35,268 nucleotides of DNA from Acidimicrobiia bacterium (GCA_030432715.1 JAUIML010000007.1:1-35268); one strand, 5' to 3'; counted from the stretch's first letter, positions 7,618 to 16,141 are shown. Numbers and translations are program-made. Notes: generated by a model not told the origin, from the sequence alone.

Positions 7618-9345
7618 TCAGTGCGCGAGCACCGTCTCTGTGTCGGCGCCGCTCCGCATCACCTTCCCGGGAAGGGCGTCGGTGGCCTCGCCATCGACCA
7701 CGGTGCTCACGCCGTTGACCATGACCCGGCGGATGCCGGTGGCCTCGGAGTAGAGCCGGCGGCTGTCACCCGGCAGGTCGAACACCAACTCGACGTCGGT
7801 CGCGCCGACCTCGTCGGGATCGAGGACGACGATGTCGGCGAAATAGCCTTCCGCGATGCGGCCGCGGTCGCGCAGGCCGAACAGGCGGGCCGGCACGTCG
7901 GTGAGGTGACGGATCGCGTTCTCCATCGTGGTCAGCTTGCGGCCGCGCAGGCAGTCGTCGAGCCAGGCGGTGGTGTAGGGCGCACCGGCCATGCGGTCGA
8001 GGTGCGCGCCTGCGTCGGAACCGCCGATCATCACGGCCTCGTGCTCCCAGGCCTGGGCCCGCAGACGCCAGCTCTCGGGGTCGTCGTCGGTCGGCAGCGG
8101 CCACCAGACGGTGCGGAGGTCGTCGTTGAGGGAGATCTCCACCATCGTGTGGAAGGCGCGCTGGCCCCGCTCCCGGGCGATGTCGCCCACTCGGCGGCCC
8201 TTCAGGCCTTCGTTGGCCTCGCTGTAGGTGTCGCCGACGAGATAGTTGTCCCAGCCGGTCAGGCGGGAGAACACTCCCGCTTCGGGCAGCGCCGCCTGGT
8301 TCTCGAGCCACGTGACGGTCTGGGGGTCGCGTAGCTTCTCCATGCGCTCCGGGTAGTCCAGCCCGAAGACGGTCTTCCACTCGGGCAGCTGATGCAGCGC
8401 ACAGAAGGTGCCGAGGCTCATGTTCATGCCCACGAGGATCGGCATGGTGAGGGCGACGATCTTCGCTCCGGCGTCGTTCGCCTTCTCACACGCATCGATC
8501 TGGTTGAGGTAGGCGTCGGGGCGGGCCGAGTCGATGGTGAGCACGTTCCAGTTGAGCGGCCGGTTGCCCTCGACGGACATGCGGGTCATCAGCTCGACCT
8601 CGCCGTCGTTGAACCCGTTGAGGCAGCCGTCGGCGACCCACTCGAGCGTCGTGCCCTCGTGTCGGGAGGTCTCGCGGCAGAGTTCGAGCACCTCCTCCTC
8701 GGCGGCCCATCGGCTCGGCACGGGGTTGCCGTCCCAGTCGCTGTGGGTGAACGATCGACCGGTCGAGAAGCCGATCCCGCCGGCCTCGATCGACTCCTTG
8801 AGGAGGCGGCGCATCTCGGCGATCTGCTCGGGGGTCGCCTCGTGGCCGACCGAGTCGTCCTTCATCACCATGCGGCGAAGGGCACAGTGACCCACGAGGA
8901 AGCCGACATTGATGGCGGTGCCGTTCTCGTCGATGCGGTCGAGGTATTCGCCGAAGGAGTTCCAGTTCCAGGGCACGCCCTGCTCGAGCGCCTCCAGCGC
9001 CATGCCCTCGACCTTGACCATCATCCGCTTCAGGTACTCGCCGTCGGACTCGTCGCCCAGCGGTGCGAGGGTGAACCCGCAGTTGCCGGCGATCATGGAG
9101 GTCACGCCGAAGTAGTTCGACGGTGTGGCTCTCGGGTCCCAGAAGAGCTGGGCGTCATAGTGGGTGTGAGGGTCGACGAAGCCGGGGCACACGACCAGTC
9201 CGGTGGCGTCGATCGTCTCGGCCGCCTCTTCGGTGATGTCTCCCACCGCCACGATGCGGCCGTCCCTGACTCCGACATCGGCCTGGACCCCGGCGGCACC
9301 GGTGCCGTCGACCACGGTGCCACCCTTGATGAGTACGTCGAGCAT
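7618..9345 (-). CDS. D-aminoacylase-type amidohydrolase
   Basis: This 575-residue member of the amidohydrolase superfamily belongs to the N-acyl-D-amino-acid deacylase branch and hydrolyses an amide in the cytosol. Features are the N-terminal beta-sandwich strand LIKGGTVVDGTG, metal ligands H60 and H62 in FVDPHTHYDAQLFWDP, C89 in IAGNCGFTLAPL (the branch's conserved metal cysteine), GHCALR, and D444 in GGSDAGAHLD, the catalytic aspartate. The ATG at 9345 follows CGGAGGACGGCACAC. An annotated product in many genomes would be D-aminoacylase, but the substrate may differ. It is divergent from the GH3 gene across a palindromic operator. Confidence 0.88.
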   Translation of the reverse strand: MLDVLIKGGTVVDGTGAAGVQADVGVRDGRIVAVGDITEEAAETIDATGLVVCPGFVDPHTHYDAQLFWDPRATPSNYFGVTSMIAGNCGFTLAPLGDESDGEYLKRMMVKVEGMALEALEQGVPWNWNSFGEYLDRIDENGTAINVGFLVGHCALRRMVMKDDSVGHEATPEQIAEMRRLLKESIEAGGIGFSTGRSFTHSDWDGNPVPSRWAAEEEVLELCRETSRHEGTTLEWVADGCLNGFNDGEVELMTRMSVEGNRPLNWNVLTIDSARPDAYLNQIDACEKANDAGAKIVALTMPILVGMNMSLGTFCALHQLPEWKTVFGLDYPERMEKLRDPQTVTWLENQAALPEAGVFSRLTGWDNYLVGDTYSEANEGLKGRRVGDIARERGQRAFHTMVEISLNDDLRTVWWPLPTDDDPESWRLRAQAWEHEAVMIGGSDAGAHLDRMAGAPYTTAWLDDCLRGRKLTTMENAIRHLTDVPARLFGLRDRGRIAEGYFADIVVLDPDEVGATDVELVFDLPGDSRRLYSEATGIRRVMVNGVSTVVDGEATDALPGKVMRSGADTETVLAH

Positions 9346-9378
9346 GTGTGCCGTCCTCCGACTCGTGAATCGCCCGCC

Positions 9379-9407
9379 ATCGTACGGGCACCCGGATGTT
9401 TCTGACG
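9379..9407 (-). promoter_or_regulatory. Promoter of the amidohydrolase gene
   Basis: On the minus strand, CGTCAG (9407-9402) and TACGAT (9384-9379) are separated by exactly 17 bases. They lie about 34 bases ahead of the ATG, with a ribosome site between. The -35 is weak, and it lies inside the palindrome at 9402-9416, as expected for repression. Confidence 0.45.
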
Positions 9408-9416
9408 AGTCGTCAG
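9402..9416. promoter_or_regulatory. 15-base perfect palindrome, likely TetR-type operator
   Basis: CTGACGA-G-TCGTCAG is a perfect palindrome of two 7-base arms around one base. It lies in the 136-base gap between the divergent amidohydrolase and GH3 genes and covers the proposed -35 of the amidohydrolase promoter. Length, symmetry and position fit a TetR-family repressor site controlling one or both genes. No regulator gene is adjacent, so the regulator would act from elsewhere. Confidence 0.5.
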
Positions 9417-9481
9417 GTGTGGGTGACAGGTCGGTTGTCCGCGGGGTAGCGCTGCAGCTGGGACGATGCGAGGCTGCCGCC

Positions 9482-12010
9482 ATGAGTGAACGCATCGAGC
9501 AGCTGTTGGCCGACATGGATCTCGACGAGAAGGTGGCCGCGGTCACGGGCCTCGACATGTGGCACACGCGGCCCAACGAACGGCTCGGCATCCCGAAGAT
9601 GAAGGTGACCGACGGTCCGAACGGGGCACGCGGTGACGGACTGATGGGCACCGGAGCGCAGACCGCCTGTATCCCGTCGGGTGCCGCGCTCGGTGCCACC
9701 TGGGACCCCGAGCTCGTGGGGCGGCTCGGCGAGATCCTCGGCGACGAGGCGAAGGCCAAGAAGGCCCACGTGCTGTTGGCTCCGACCATCAACCTCCACC
9801 GCTCCCCCAAGGGCGGGCGCAATTTCGAGTGCTACAGCGAGGACCCGATCCTGACGGGTCGTCTCGCCGCGGCCTTCGTGCGGGGCGTGCAGTCGAAGGG
9901 TGTGGCGACCACGCCGAAGCACTTCGTGGCCAACGACTCCGAGTTCGAGCGCAACTCGATCGACACCCAGGTCGACGAGCGAACCCTGCGCGAGCTCTCG
10001 CTCGTCCCCTTCGAGCACGCGGTCAAGGACGGCGACGCGTGGGGGATCATGAGCGCCTACAACCGGCTCAACGGCACCTTCTGTTCCGAGCACGAATGGC
10101 TGCTCACCACCGTCCTGCGTGAGGAGTGGGGGTTCGACGGGTTCGTCGTCACCGACTGGTTCGCGGCGCGTTCGACCGCGGCGATGGCCAACGCCGGTCT
10201 CAGCCTCGAGATGCCCGGCGAGGGCCGGTTCTACGGCGGGGCCTTGAAGGAGTCGGTCCAGTCGGGCACCGTGTCGGAGGCGGCACTGGACCGGATCGTG
10301 CGTGACGTGCTGCGCACGATGGAACGCACCGGCGCCCTCGACGGCGATGGCGACTTCACCGAGGGCACGCTCGACCGCCCCGAGGACCGGGCGGTCATCC
10401 GGGCCGCGGCCGCCGCCGGTTCGGTGTTGCTTCGCAACGACGGCATCCTGCCCCTCGACGGCTCGACGCTCTCGAAGATCGCCGTCATCGGCCCCAATGC
10501 CTTCAACGCCAAGGTCATGGGTGGTGGGTCGGCGAAGGTCAACTCGTATCGGGCCACCTCTCCGCTGGATGCGCTCACCGAGCGTCTCCCTGATGCCGAG
10601 GTCCGTTGGGAGAAGGGCAGCGACATCGACCGCACGACTCCGCCGCTCACCCGGCCCCTGGTCGACGGCAAGGTCACGCTGGAGTTCTTCGACGGCCAGG
10701 AGTTCGCCGGTGAGCCGGTCCGCTCCCACGAACGCTCGTCGCTCGAGACGCTCGCGTTCGGCTCGCCGGCCCCCGACGTCGACCCGAAGGCGTTCTCGAT
10801 CCGGGCGAGCTGCACCGTGGTGCCCACCGTCACCGGGCCTCATGAGTTCCGGCTCGTGCAGTGCGGGCGGGCTCGGGTGCTCGTCGACGGCGACGTGCTC
10901 ATCGACGCGACGGAGGGGGAGGTTCCTCCCGGTACCGCCTACTTCGGGTTCGGCAGCGACGAGATCCCGGGAACCCGCGACCTGACGGCCGGCGTCCCCG
11001 TCGACGTGGTCGTGGAGTACACCAATCGTGATGCGGTCCTGCTCAGTGGGTTCACCGTCGGGTTGGTGCCGCTCGTCGAGGAGGACCTGCTCGGTCGGGC
11101 CGTGGCGCTCGCCGAGGAGAGCGATGTCGCCATCGTCGTCGTCGGGACCAACGACGACTGGGAGACCGAGGGTCGGGATCGTGATCTCTGGGAACTCCCC
11201 GGCGACCAGCCCGAGCTGATCCGGCGAGTGGTCGCAGCCAATCCCCGCACCGTGGTCGTCCTCAACGTGGGGGCGCCCCACGACCTGTCGTGGCTCGAGG
11301 ACCCCGCCGCGGTGCTGAGCGTCGGCTTCGGCGGGCAGGAACTGGGCGACGCGGTCGTCGACATGCTGCTGGGCGACGTCGAACCGAGCGGCCGGGCGCC
11401 GACGACGGTCGGTGCCCGCTACGAGCACTTCGGGGCCTACCCGAACTATCCCGGCGAGAACAGCGTCGTACGCTACGGCGAGGGCCTCTTCACCGGCCAC
11501 CGCTTCCACGACGCGATGGCGATCGAGCCGGCCGTGCCCTTCGGCTTCGGTCTCGGCTACACGACCTTCTCGATCGGCGCGCCTCGGGCCGCCACCCACG
11601 CGGCCCCCGGTGATCCGGTCACGGTGGCGGTCGACGTCACCAACACGGGGGATCGCGTCGGCTCCGAGGTCGTGCAGCTCTATGTGGAGCCGATCGAACC
11701 GGCCGTGTTGCGGCCGGTCCGCGAGCTGAAGGCCTTTCGCAAGATCACCCTCGACCCGGGGGCGACGGAGACGGTGAACCTCGAACTCGACGCGCGCGCC
11801 TTCGCCTACTTCGATGTGGGCGACCCCATCTGGGAAGAACTGCAGTCCGGGATGCCCGTTCCCGCCCACGGCGACACCCAGCATCGCCAGGTGGCGGGCT
11901 GGTACGTCGACCCGGGGCGGTACCGCCTGGTGGTCGGGCGCTCGTCGCGCGACTTCGCCGGCGAGGTGACGGTCACCCTCGACGGCGAGGCGGCGCTGCT
12001 CGACCGGTAG
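9482..12010 (+). CDS. Glycoside hydrolase family 3 beta-glucosidase with PA14 insert
   Basis: This 842-residue retaining beta-glucosidase cleaves non-reducing beta-D-glucosides. The order is as follows. The GH3 barrel (about 1-300) carries the KHFVANDSEFER motif and nucleophile D225 in FVVTDWFA. The alpha/beta sandwich comes next, interrupted by a PA14-like insert at about 390-530. Then GTNDDWETEGRDR supplies the acid/base glutamate (E561 or E563), and a fibronectin-III-like domain closes the protein (GSEVVQLYVEP to the end). This matches the PA14-inserted GH3 layout known from Kluyveromyces BglI. No signal peptide is seen, so it is probably cytosolic and acts on imported oligosaccharides or glycosides. 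No clear ribosome site precedes the ATG. Confidence 0.93.
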   Translation: MSERIEQLLADMDLDEKVAAVTGLDMWHTRPNERLGIPKMKVTDGPNGARGDGLMGTGAQTACIPSGAALGATWDPELVGRLGEILGDEAKAKKAHVLLAPTINLHRSPKGGRNFECYSEDPILTGRLAAAFVRGVQSKGVATTPKHFVANDSEFERNSIDTQVDERTLRELSLVPFEHAVKDGDAWGIMSAYNRLNGTFCSEHEWLLTTVLREEWGFDGFVVTDWFAARSTAAMANAGLSLEMPGEGRFYGGALKESVQSGTVSEAALDRIVRDVLRTMERTGALDGDGDFTEGTLDRPEDRAVIRAAAAAGSVLLRNDGILPLDGSTLSKIAVIGPNAFNAKVMGGGSAKVNSYRATSPLDALTERLPDAEVRWEKGSDIDRTTPPLTRPLVDGKVTLEFFDGQEFAGEPVRSHERSSLETLAFGSPAPDVDPKAFSIRASCTVVPTVTGPHEFRLVQCGRARVLVDGDVLIDATEGEVPPGTAYFGFGSDEIPGTRDLTAGVPVDVVVEYTNRDAVLLSGFTVGLVPLVEEDLLGRAVALAEESDVAIVVVGTNDDWETEGRDRDLWELPGDQPELIRRVVAANPRTVVVLNVGAPHDLSWLEDPAAVLSVGFGGQELGDAVVDMLLGDVEPSGRAPTTVGARYEHFGAYPNYPGENSVVRYGEGLFTGHRFHDAMAIEPAVPFGFGLGYTTFSIGAPRAATHAAPGDPVTVAVDVTNTGDRVGSEVVQLYVEPIEPAVLRPVRELKAFRKITLDPGATETVNLELDARAFAYFDVGDPIWEELQSGMPVPAHGDTQHRQVAGWYVDPGRYRLVVGRSSRDFAGEVTVTLDGEAALLDR

Positions 12011-12016
12011 GCGGGT

Positions 12017-12787
12017 TCAGACGGCCGTGAAGCCGATCAGGTTGTGGGTGACCACGGCGTCGTCGGCGCCGCGGTCGATGACCTTCACGACCGCCATCTC
12101 GTCACCGATCGGCTCGACCACCGCATCGAACGGCCCGACCCGGCCCATCGTCACGTAACGCACGTCGAAGCTCGTGGAGACGAGGCGTCGGCCGGTCGCG
12201 GCCTCGAGTCGTCGCTGTGCGGCCAGCTCGGCCAGGAGCGCGGCGACGCCGCCCTGGAGGATGCCCGCCGGGTTCAGGAGTTCGGGCCGCAGGTCGACCT
12301 CGAGGCCGTCGGCGCTCGGTCGCGCCGCCAACAGTTCGGCGAGTGGCGCCTCGGGCGGGTGCCAGATCGCCATCGAGTCGGTGGGGAAGTCGGGGCGGGC
12401 CGGATCCTGCGGCCGTCGTGGGAGCCGGATGAAGGTGGACACGCCGGTGGCCGTGGGTTCTCCGGCGTCGTCGGTCATCGGGAAGTCGATCGAGATCGTG
12501 CGTCCCGCTCGCTGGACGACCGGTGTGCCGTTGATGCGGGGAGTCGAGACCGGGGCCCGCCGGATGCCGATGTCGACCGTGAAGCTCCAGTCGTCGCCGG
12601 AGGTCATCTCGGCCATCCAGCCGGCGCCGACGTCGACCAGCATGACCAGCGTCGAACCGAGCGCCACGCCGTGGCTGGAGATCTCGGGCGTGACCCTCAG
12701 CCAGCATTCCGCGGTGTCGCCGGCGCGCCGCAGATGGGCACCCATCTGTGACGGGAGGGAGCGAGCGTGGCTGGGGAAGTCGGTCAC
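12017..12787 (-). CDS. Double-hotdog acyl-CoA thioesterase-like protein
   Basis: This is a 256-residue protein with two hotdog modules. The first has the helix GSTLVMLVDVGAGWMAEM. The second has LLNPAGILQGGVAALLAELA, matching the conserved N-P-x-G-x-x-x-GG pattern of PaaI/YbgC-like thioesterases. It probably hydrolyses an acyl-CoA in the cytosol. The upstream frame stays open, but an earlier start would collide with the preceding gene's end at 12831. GTG 12787 is chosen because a TATCTT -10 box stands seven bases before it. Convergent with the GH3 gene (6-base gap). The substrate is unknown. Confidence 0.78.
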   Translation of the reverse strand: MTDFPSHARSLPSQMGAHLRRAGDTAECWLRVTPEISSHGVALGSTLVMLVDVGAGWMAEMTSGDDWSFTVDIGIRRAPVSTPRINGTPVVQRAGRTISIDFPMTDDAGEPTATGVSTFIRLPRRPQDPARPDFPTDSMAIWHPPEAPLAELLAARPSADGLEVDLRPELLNPAGILQGGVAALLAELAAQRRLEAATGRRLVSTSFDVRYVTMGRVGPFDAVVEPIGDEMAVVKVIDRGADDAVVTHNLIGFTAV

Positions 12788-12794
12788 CGTCGGG

Positions 12795-12800
12795 AAGATA
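12795..12800 (-). promoter_or_regulatory. Leaderless -10 element of the thioesterase gene
   Basis: TATCTT on the minus strand, seven bases before GTG 12787. No Shine-Dalgarno sequence is present, so the hexamer decides the start. Confidence 0.5.
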
Positions 12801-12830
12801 GCGGCCTCTCCCGGCGCCGAGCCAAGCGGC

Positions 12831-13385
12831 TCAGGCGGGAAGGAGCCGGCGTTCGGCGCCGCGGAACGCGATGCCCACACCGATGAGCACCGTGGCTGCC
12901 GTCACCAGGAGCATCACCTCGCGAGGTCCGGTGTCGGCGAGGTCCGGTTCCTGCACGACGTTGGTCCCGAGCACGGCGACCTCCGGACTGTCGTCCGCGT
13001 CGGCGTCGACCTCGGGAGTGATGATCTCGACCACCTCGCGGTCGCGGGCCTCGTCACCGACATAGACGGCCACGCCCTCGGCAGGGATGTCCCAGTCGGC
13101 CACGATGGTCGCGTTGCCGTCGGCATCGGTGACCGTGGTGACGACCATGGCGACGTCACAGTTGTCGGTGGTGACGTCGAGCTCGGTTCCGTCGACCGGG
13201 ATGGCACAGGGAACGGCGTAGATCGGGGTGTCGGGCTCGAAGCCGGTCACCTCGATGGTCAGCCGGGCCTCGCCGGGTTCGGACACCGCCGGGGTGATCT
13301 CGATGTCGGCGGCCAGAGCAATACCCACGCCCACCGCCGTCGTGCCGACTGCCGCCATCAGCACTGTTGCCAGGAATCGCCGCAT
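12831..13385 (-). CDS. Secreted protein with LAxTG-type sortase signal
   Basis: This 184-residue protein has a classical signal peptide (MRRFLATVLMAAVGTTAVG, then GIALAA, cleavage near residue 26). It has a beta-rich extracellular domain with two cysteines (C60 and C76, possibly a disulfide) and an acidic linker. The C-terminus reads LADTG (149-153), a hydrophobic helix (157-174), then a basic RGAERR tail. This is the tripartite cell-wall sorting signal, in the LAxTG form recognised by class E sortases of high-GC actinobacteria. No sortase gene is in the window. The ATG follows GTGGAGGACGAAC. The domain's role is not recognised. Confidence 0.75.
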   Translation of the reverse strand: MRRFLATVLMAAVGTTAVGVGIALAADIEITPAVSEPGEARLTIEVTGFEPDTPIYAVPCAIPVDGTELDVTTDNCDVAMVVTTVTDADGNATIVADWDIPAEGVAVYVGDEARDREVVEIITPEVDADADDSPEVAVLGTNVVQEPDLADTGPREVMLLVTAATVLIGVGIAFRGAERRLLPA

Positions 13386-13449
13386 GTTCGTCCTCCACTC
13401 AGGTCGGTTCGCCACGAACCGGGTCGGAGCGCCACTCCGATGAACACGT

Positions 13450-13478
13450 AGAGTAGCTATCGGCCCGCTGAATGTCAC
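13450..13478 (-). promoter_or_regulatory. Sigma-70-type promoter of the LAxTG protein gene
   Basis: On the minus strand, GTGACA (13478-13473) and TACTCT (13455-13450) are separated by 17 bases, giving a leader of about 55-60 bases before ATG 13385. This is the best-matching -35/-10 pair I found in the window. The rest of the 208-base gap up to msrA shows nothing else clear. Confidence 0.55.
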
Positions 13479-13593
13479 ATTGCGTGAGTCATCGGGTGTC
13501 GGGATCCGGAGGGAACGAATCGGTTCGGCGCGGCGTTTCCCTGTCCGATAAGCCGTGTACGGCGATCGAGCCGTAGCAGAGGAAGTGGAACCC

Positions 13594-14238
13594 ATGTTGT
13601 TCGGACGTGACAAGCAGACGATGCCCGACCCCGCCGACGCGCTTCCCGGTCGCCCCGACCCGGTTGCGGTGCCCGACGCCCACCTGGTGCTCGGCACGCC
13701 GCTGGTCGGGCCCTATCCCGAAGGCATGGAGCTCGCCCTGTTCGGACTCGGTTGCTTCTGGGGCGCCGAGAAGTTCTTCTGGGCGCTCGAGGGTGTCTAC
13801 ACAACGGCGGTCGGCTACGCCGGCGGCTACACCCCCAACCCCACCTACGAGGAGGTGTGCACGGGCCGCACGGGCCACAACGAGGTCGCGCTCGTGGTCT
13901 TCGACCCGACGGTCGTGTCCTACGAGGAGCTGCTCAAGGTCTTCTGGGAAGTGCACGACCCAACCCAGTTCATGCGCCAGCACAACGACATCGGCACGCA
14001 GTACCGCAGCGAGATCTACGTGTTCTCCGACGAGCAGCGCACGCTCGCCGAGGCGAGCAAGGCCCGGTACCAGGAGGCGCTGAGCAAGAACGGCTTCGGC
14101 GACATCGAGACGACCGTCGTCGATGCGCCCACCTTCTACTTCGCCGAGGCGTACCACCAGCAGTACCTGCACCGGAACCCCGGGGGGTACTGCAACCACG
14201 GCCACTGCCAGGTCCGCTACGACCTGGCCGACGCCTGA
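13594..14238 (+). CDS. msrA: Peptide-methionine (S)-S-oxide reductase
   Basis: This 214-residue MsrA reduces methionine-S-sulfoxide in proteins and free methionine. The active-site motif GCFWG holds nucleophile C54, and the C-terminal GGYCNHGHC gives recycling cysteines C200 and C205, the three-cysteine E. coli-type arrangement. GYAGG, the HNEV motif and HDPTQ are all present. It is cytosolic with no signal peptide. The ATG at 13594 follows GAGGAA; an in-frame upstream ATG at 13555 would add 13 non-conserved residues. Convergent with the SDR gene across a hairpin. Confidence 0.96.
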   Translation: MLFGRDKQTMPDPADALPGRPDPVAVPDAHLVLGTPLVGPYPEGMELALFGLGCFWGAEKFFWALEGVYTTAVGYAGGYTPNPTYEEVCTGRTGHNEVALVVFDPTVVSYEELLKVFWEVHDPTQFMRQHNDIGTQYRSEIYVFSDEQRTLAEASKARYQEALSKNGFGDIETTVVDAPTFYFAEAYHQQYLHRNPGGYCNHGHCQVRYDLADA

Positions 14239-14257
14239 CGTTCGGCCGAAAACGACA

Positions 14258-14299
14258 CCGAGGCGGCGCCTCCACCGCTCGGGGGAGACACCGCCTCGG
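14258..14299. terminator. Hairpin between convergent msrA and SDR genes
   Basis: Nine-base perfect arms CCGAGGCGG (14258-14266) and CCGCCTCGG (14291-14299) enclose a 24-base loop that is itself GC-rich. There is no T-tract. It lies in the 78-base gap between two convergent genes and could stop transcription in both directions. The long loop lowers confidence. Confidence 0.45.
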
Positions 14300-14316
14300 A
14301 GTGTGAGAGCTGAGGG

Positions 14317-15252
14317 TCAGATGCTCTGGCTGGGGAAGCCGGGGCCCTCGTGGTCGGTGCCGTTCATGTTGGCGTTGAGGCGGGCGGCCTTCATCAGTTC
14401 GGCCATGACCGGGCCGAGCTCCGAAGGATCGTCGGGCTGAGTCGCCGTGGGGCCGAGGTGCCAGCCCTCGGCGATGCCGAGCTGCGGACCACGCACGTCG
14501 AACACGCGACCGGTCACGTTGGCGGCCTCGGGTGAGGCGAGCCAGGTCGTGACGACCGAGATCCAGCGAGGCGACATGGCCTCCTTCATCTCTTCGGTCA
14601 GGTTCTCCTCGCCGCCCATCAACGGCAGGGTGAGACGCGACACGGCGGTGGGGGCGAGACAGTTGACCGTCACGCCGTACTTCACCAGTTCCTGGGCGGC
14701 GATGATCGAGAAGGCGGCGATGCCGGCCTTCGCCGCGCCGTAGTTGGTCTGGCCGACATTGCCGTAGATACCCGAGGGCGAGGCGGTGTTGATGATGCGG
14801 CCGTAGACCTCCTCGCCGGCCTTGGCCTTGGCCCGCCAGTGGACGGCGGCGTGGTGGGCGGGGCCGAACGTGCCCTTGAGGTGGACGGCCATGATGGCGT
14901 CCCAGTCTTCCTCGCTCATCGAGAAGAGCATCCGGTCGCGCAGGATGCCCGCGTTGTTCACGACGATGTTGACGTCGCCGAAGGAGTCGATCGCCTGATC
15001 GATCATGGCCTTCGCCTCGTCGAACTTGGCGACGTTGCCACCGTTGACGACGGCCTTGCCGCCCATGGCCTCGATCTCGGCCACGACCTCCTGTGCCGGG
15101 GTGGCGTCGCCGCCCTCGCCGTGGATGTCGCCGCCGAGGTCGTTGACGACCACGGAAGCCCCGTGCTCGGCCATCATCAGGGCGTGCTCACGGCCGATTC
15201 CGCGTCCGGCGCCGGTGATGAGGGCGACCTTGCCCTCGAGAAGCTTGCTCAT
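14317..15252 (-). CDS. SDR-family dehydrogenase (3-hydroxyacyl-CoA type)
   Basis: This 311-residue NAD(P)-dependent short-chain dehydrogenase has TGAGRGIG at 13-20, NNAG at 99-102, S158/S160 (NTASPSGIYGN) and catalytic Y171/K175 (YGAAK). The long insertion after the cofactor motif (NDLGGDIHGEGGD) and the extended C-terminus resemble the dehydrogenase half of multifunctional beta-oxidation enzymes (HSD17B4-like), so a 3-hydroxyacyl-CoA substrate is likely but inferred. The ATG at 15252 follows GGGAGGGGAC. A palindrome 75 bases upstream could be a regulator site. Confidence 0.88.
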   Translation of the reverse strand: MSKLLEGKVALITGAGRGIGREHALMMAEHGASVVVNDLGGDIHGEGGDATPAQEVVAEIEAMGGKAVVNGGNVAKFDEAKAMIDQAIDSFGDVNIVVNNAGILRDRMLFSMSEEDWDAIMAVHLKGTFGPAHHAAVHWRAKAKAGEEVYGRIINTASPSGIYGNVGQTNYGAAKAGIAAFSIIAAQELVKYGVTVNCLAPTAVSRLTLPLMGGEENLTEEMKEAMSPRWISVVTTWLASPEAANVTGRVFDVRGPQLGIAEGWHLGPTATQPDDPSELGPVMAELMKAARLNANMNGTDHEGPGFPSQSI

Positions 15253-15326
15253 GTCCCCTCCCGGGGGTTGGTTCGGTGTCCGCTCCGCCACGCCGGCGGT
15301 GTCGGTCCGCCGGATGGCGGGATGTA

Positions 15327-15336
15327 AACGATCGTT
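15327..15336. promoter_or_regulatory. AACGATCGTT palindrome upstream of SDR gene
   Basis: A perfect 10-base palindrome in an AT-richer patch (TAAACGATCGTTAG) lies about 75 bases before the SDR start, in the 136-base gap behind the DUF3152 gene's end. AACG-NN-CGTT cores are common in TetR-family operators of acyl-CoA genes, so this may be a lipid-catabolism operator. The site is short and could be chance. Confidence 0.35.
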
Positions 15337-15388
15337 AGCGTGCCACGGTGGGCCGGAAACGGCTACTCGCGGAGCATGGTCCGCGTGC

Positions 15389-16141
15389 TCACGGGTCGAC
15401 CCAGCCGTTGGCCTCGCATCCGTCGAGCCCTTTGGTCTGCTGCATCATGATCGGCGCCGGTTCGCCGGGCCCGGGGCACCCGTCGTGGCCGGGGCCGACG
15501 ACATAGTGGCCGACTTCGTGGTTGATCAGATAGCGGCGGTAGGTCTCGAGGTCGGCGGGCCAGTCGTCGGTGGCGCCGAACCAGCGCAGGGAGTTGATCG
15601 CGATCCATCCGTTGCGGGCGCAGGAGTAGCGACCGTTGGTCTGCAGCGGGGCACACATCCGGTCGACCTCGTCGGGCGAGGCGACGATCAGCGTGACGTC
15701 GCCCCCGTCGTCGACGAGTTCGACGCCGACACCCCGGCCGGTCCAGCTGCGTTCGTCGCCGAGGATGTCGACGACGGTGAGGGCCAACTCGTCTCGCGAG
15801 AGGTCGATACCGGCGCCGACCTCGACCGAGAACCGGATCATCGGGGACCCGTCGTGGAAGAGGGTGGGCGGGGGCGGGCTCGTGGTGGGAGGAGTGCTGG
15901 AGGCAGGCTTTGTGGTCGGGGGCAGCGTGGTCGGGGGCAGCGTGGTCGGGGGCAGCGTGGTCGGGGGCAGCGTGGTCGGGGGCAGCGTCGTCGGGGGGAG
16001 GGTGCTCGCCGGGCGCGTGGTCGGCGACACGGTGGTGACCGTCGTCTCGACAGTCGGGCGTGTGGTGCCGGGGGCCACCGTGACGTCGCCCCCGGAACAG
16101 CCGACGAGGACCAGGACGAGGCCGGCGAGGAGTCGGCTCAC
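15389..16141 (-). CDS. DUF3152-family lipoprotein, putative zinc metalloprotease
   Basis: This 250-residue protein has a lipoprotein signal (LLAGLVLVLVGC, lipidated C15) and a Thr/Pro linker at about 20-95 containing repeated TLPPT. A DUF3152-type domain follows, with HEVGH at 208-212, a third histidine H219, the CPGPG motif, and PAPIMMQQT, which resembles the met-turn of metzincins. Cysteine pairs C163/C174 and C222/C242 probably form disulfides. It is probably anchored outside the membrane. The GTG at 16141 overlaps the stop of the upstream gene (GTGA), so the two are coupled. The protease role is inferred from the motif; the family is formally uncharacterised. Confidence 0.82.
   Translation of the reverse strand: MSRLLAGLVLVLVGCSGGDVTVAPGTTRPTVETTVTTVSPTTRPASTLPPTTLPPTTLPPTTLPPTTLPPTTLPPTTKPASSTPPTTSPPPPTLFHDGSPMIRFSVEVGAGIDLSRDELALTVVDILGDERSWTGRGVGVELVDDGGDVTLIVASPDEVDRMCAPLQTNGRYSCARNGWIAINSLRWFGATDDWPADLETYRRYLINHEVGHYVVGPGHDGCPGPGEPAPIMMQQTKGLDGCEANGWVDP
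15912..16001. repeat. 15-base tandem repeat inside the DUF3152 gene
   Basis: Five identical copies of GTGGTCGGGGGCAGC (15912-15986) plus one diverged copy (15987-16001) encode the TLPPT linker repeats on the minus strand. Identity at the DNA level, not just the protein level, points to recent expansion and likely length variation between strains. Confidence 0.95.

Noticed and set aside
9413-11884. 823-codon open frame on the minus strand
   Set aside because: Exactly antisense to the GH3 gene, with shadow composition (H, R, G, D-rich). It is a by-product of high GC content.
15912-16001. Possible CRISPR or minisatellite array
   Set aside because: Units are 15 bases with no spacers and encode an in-frame TLPPT linker in a lipoprotein.
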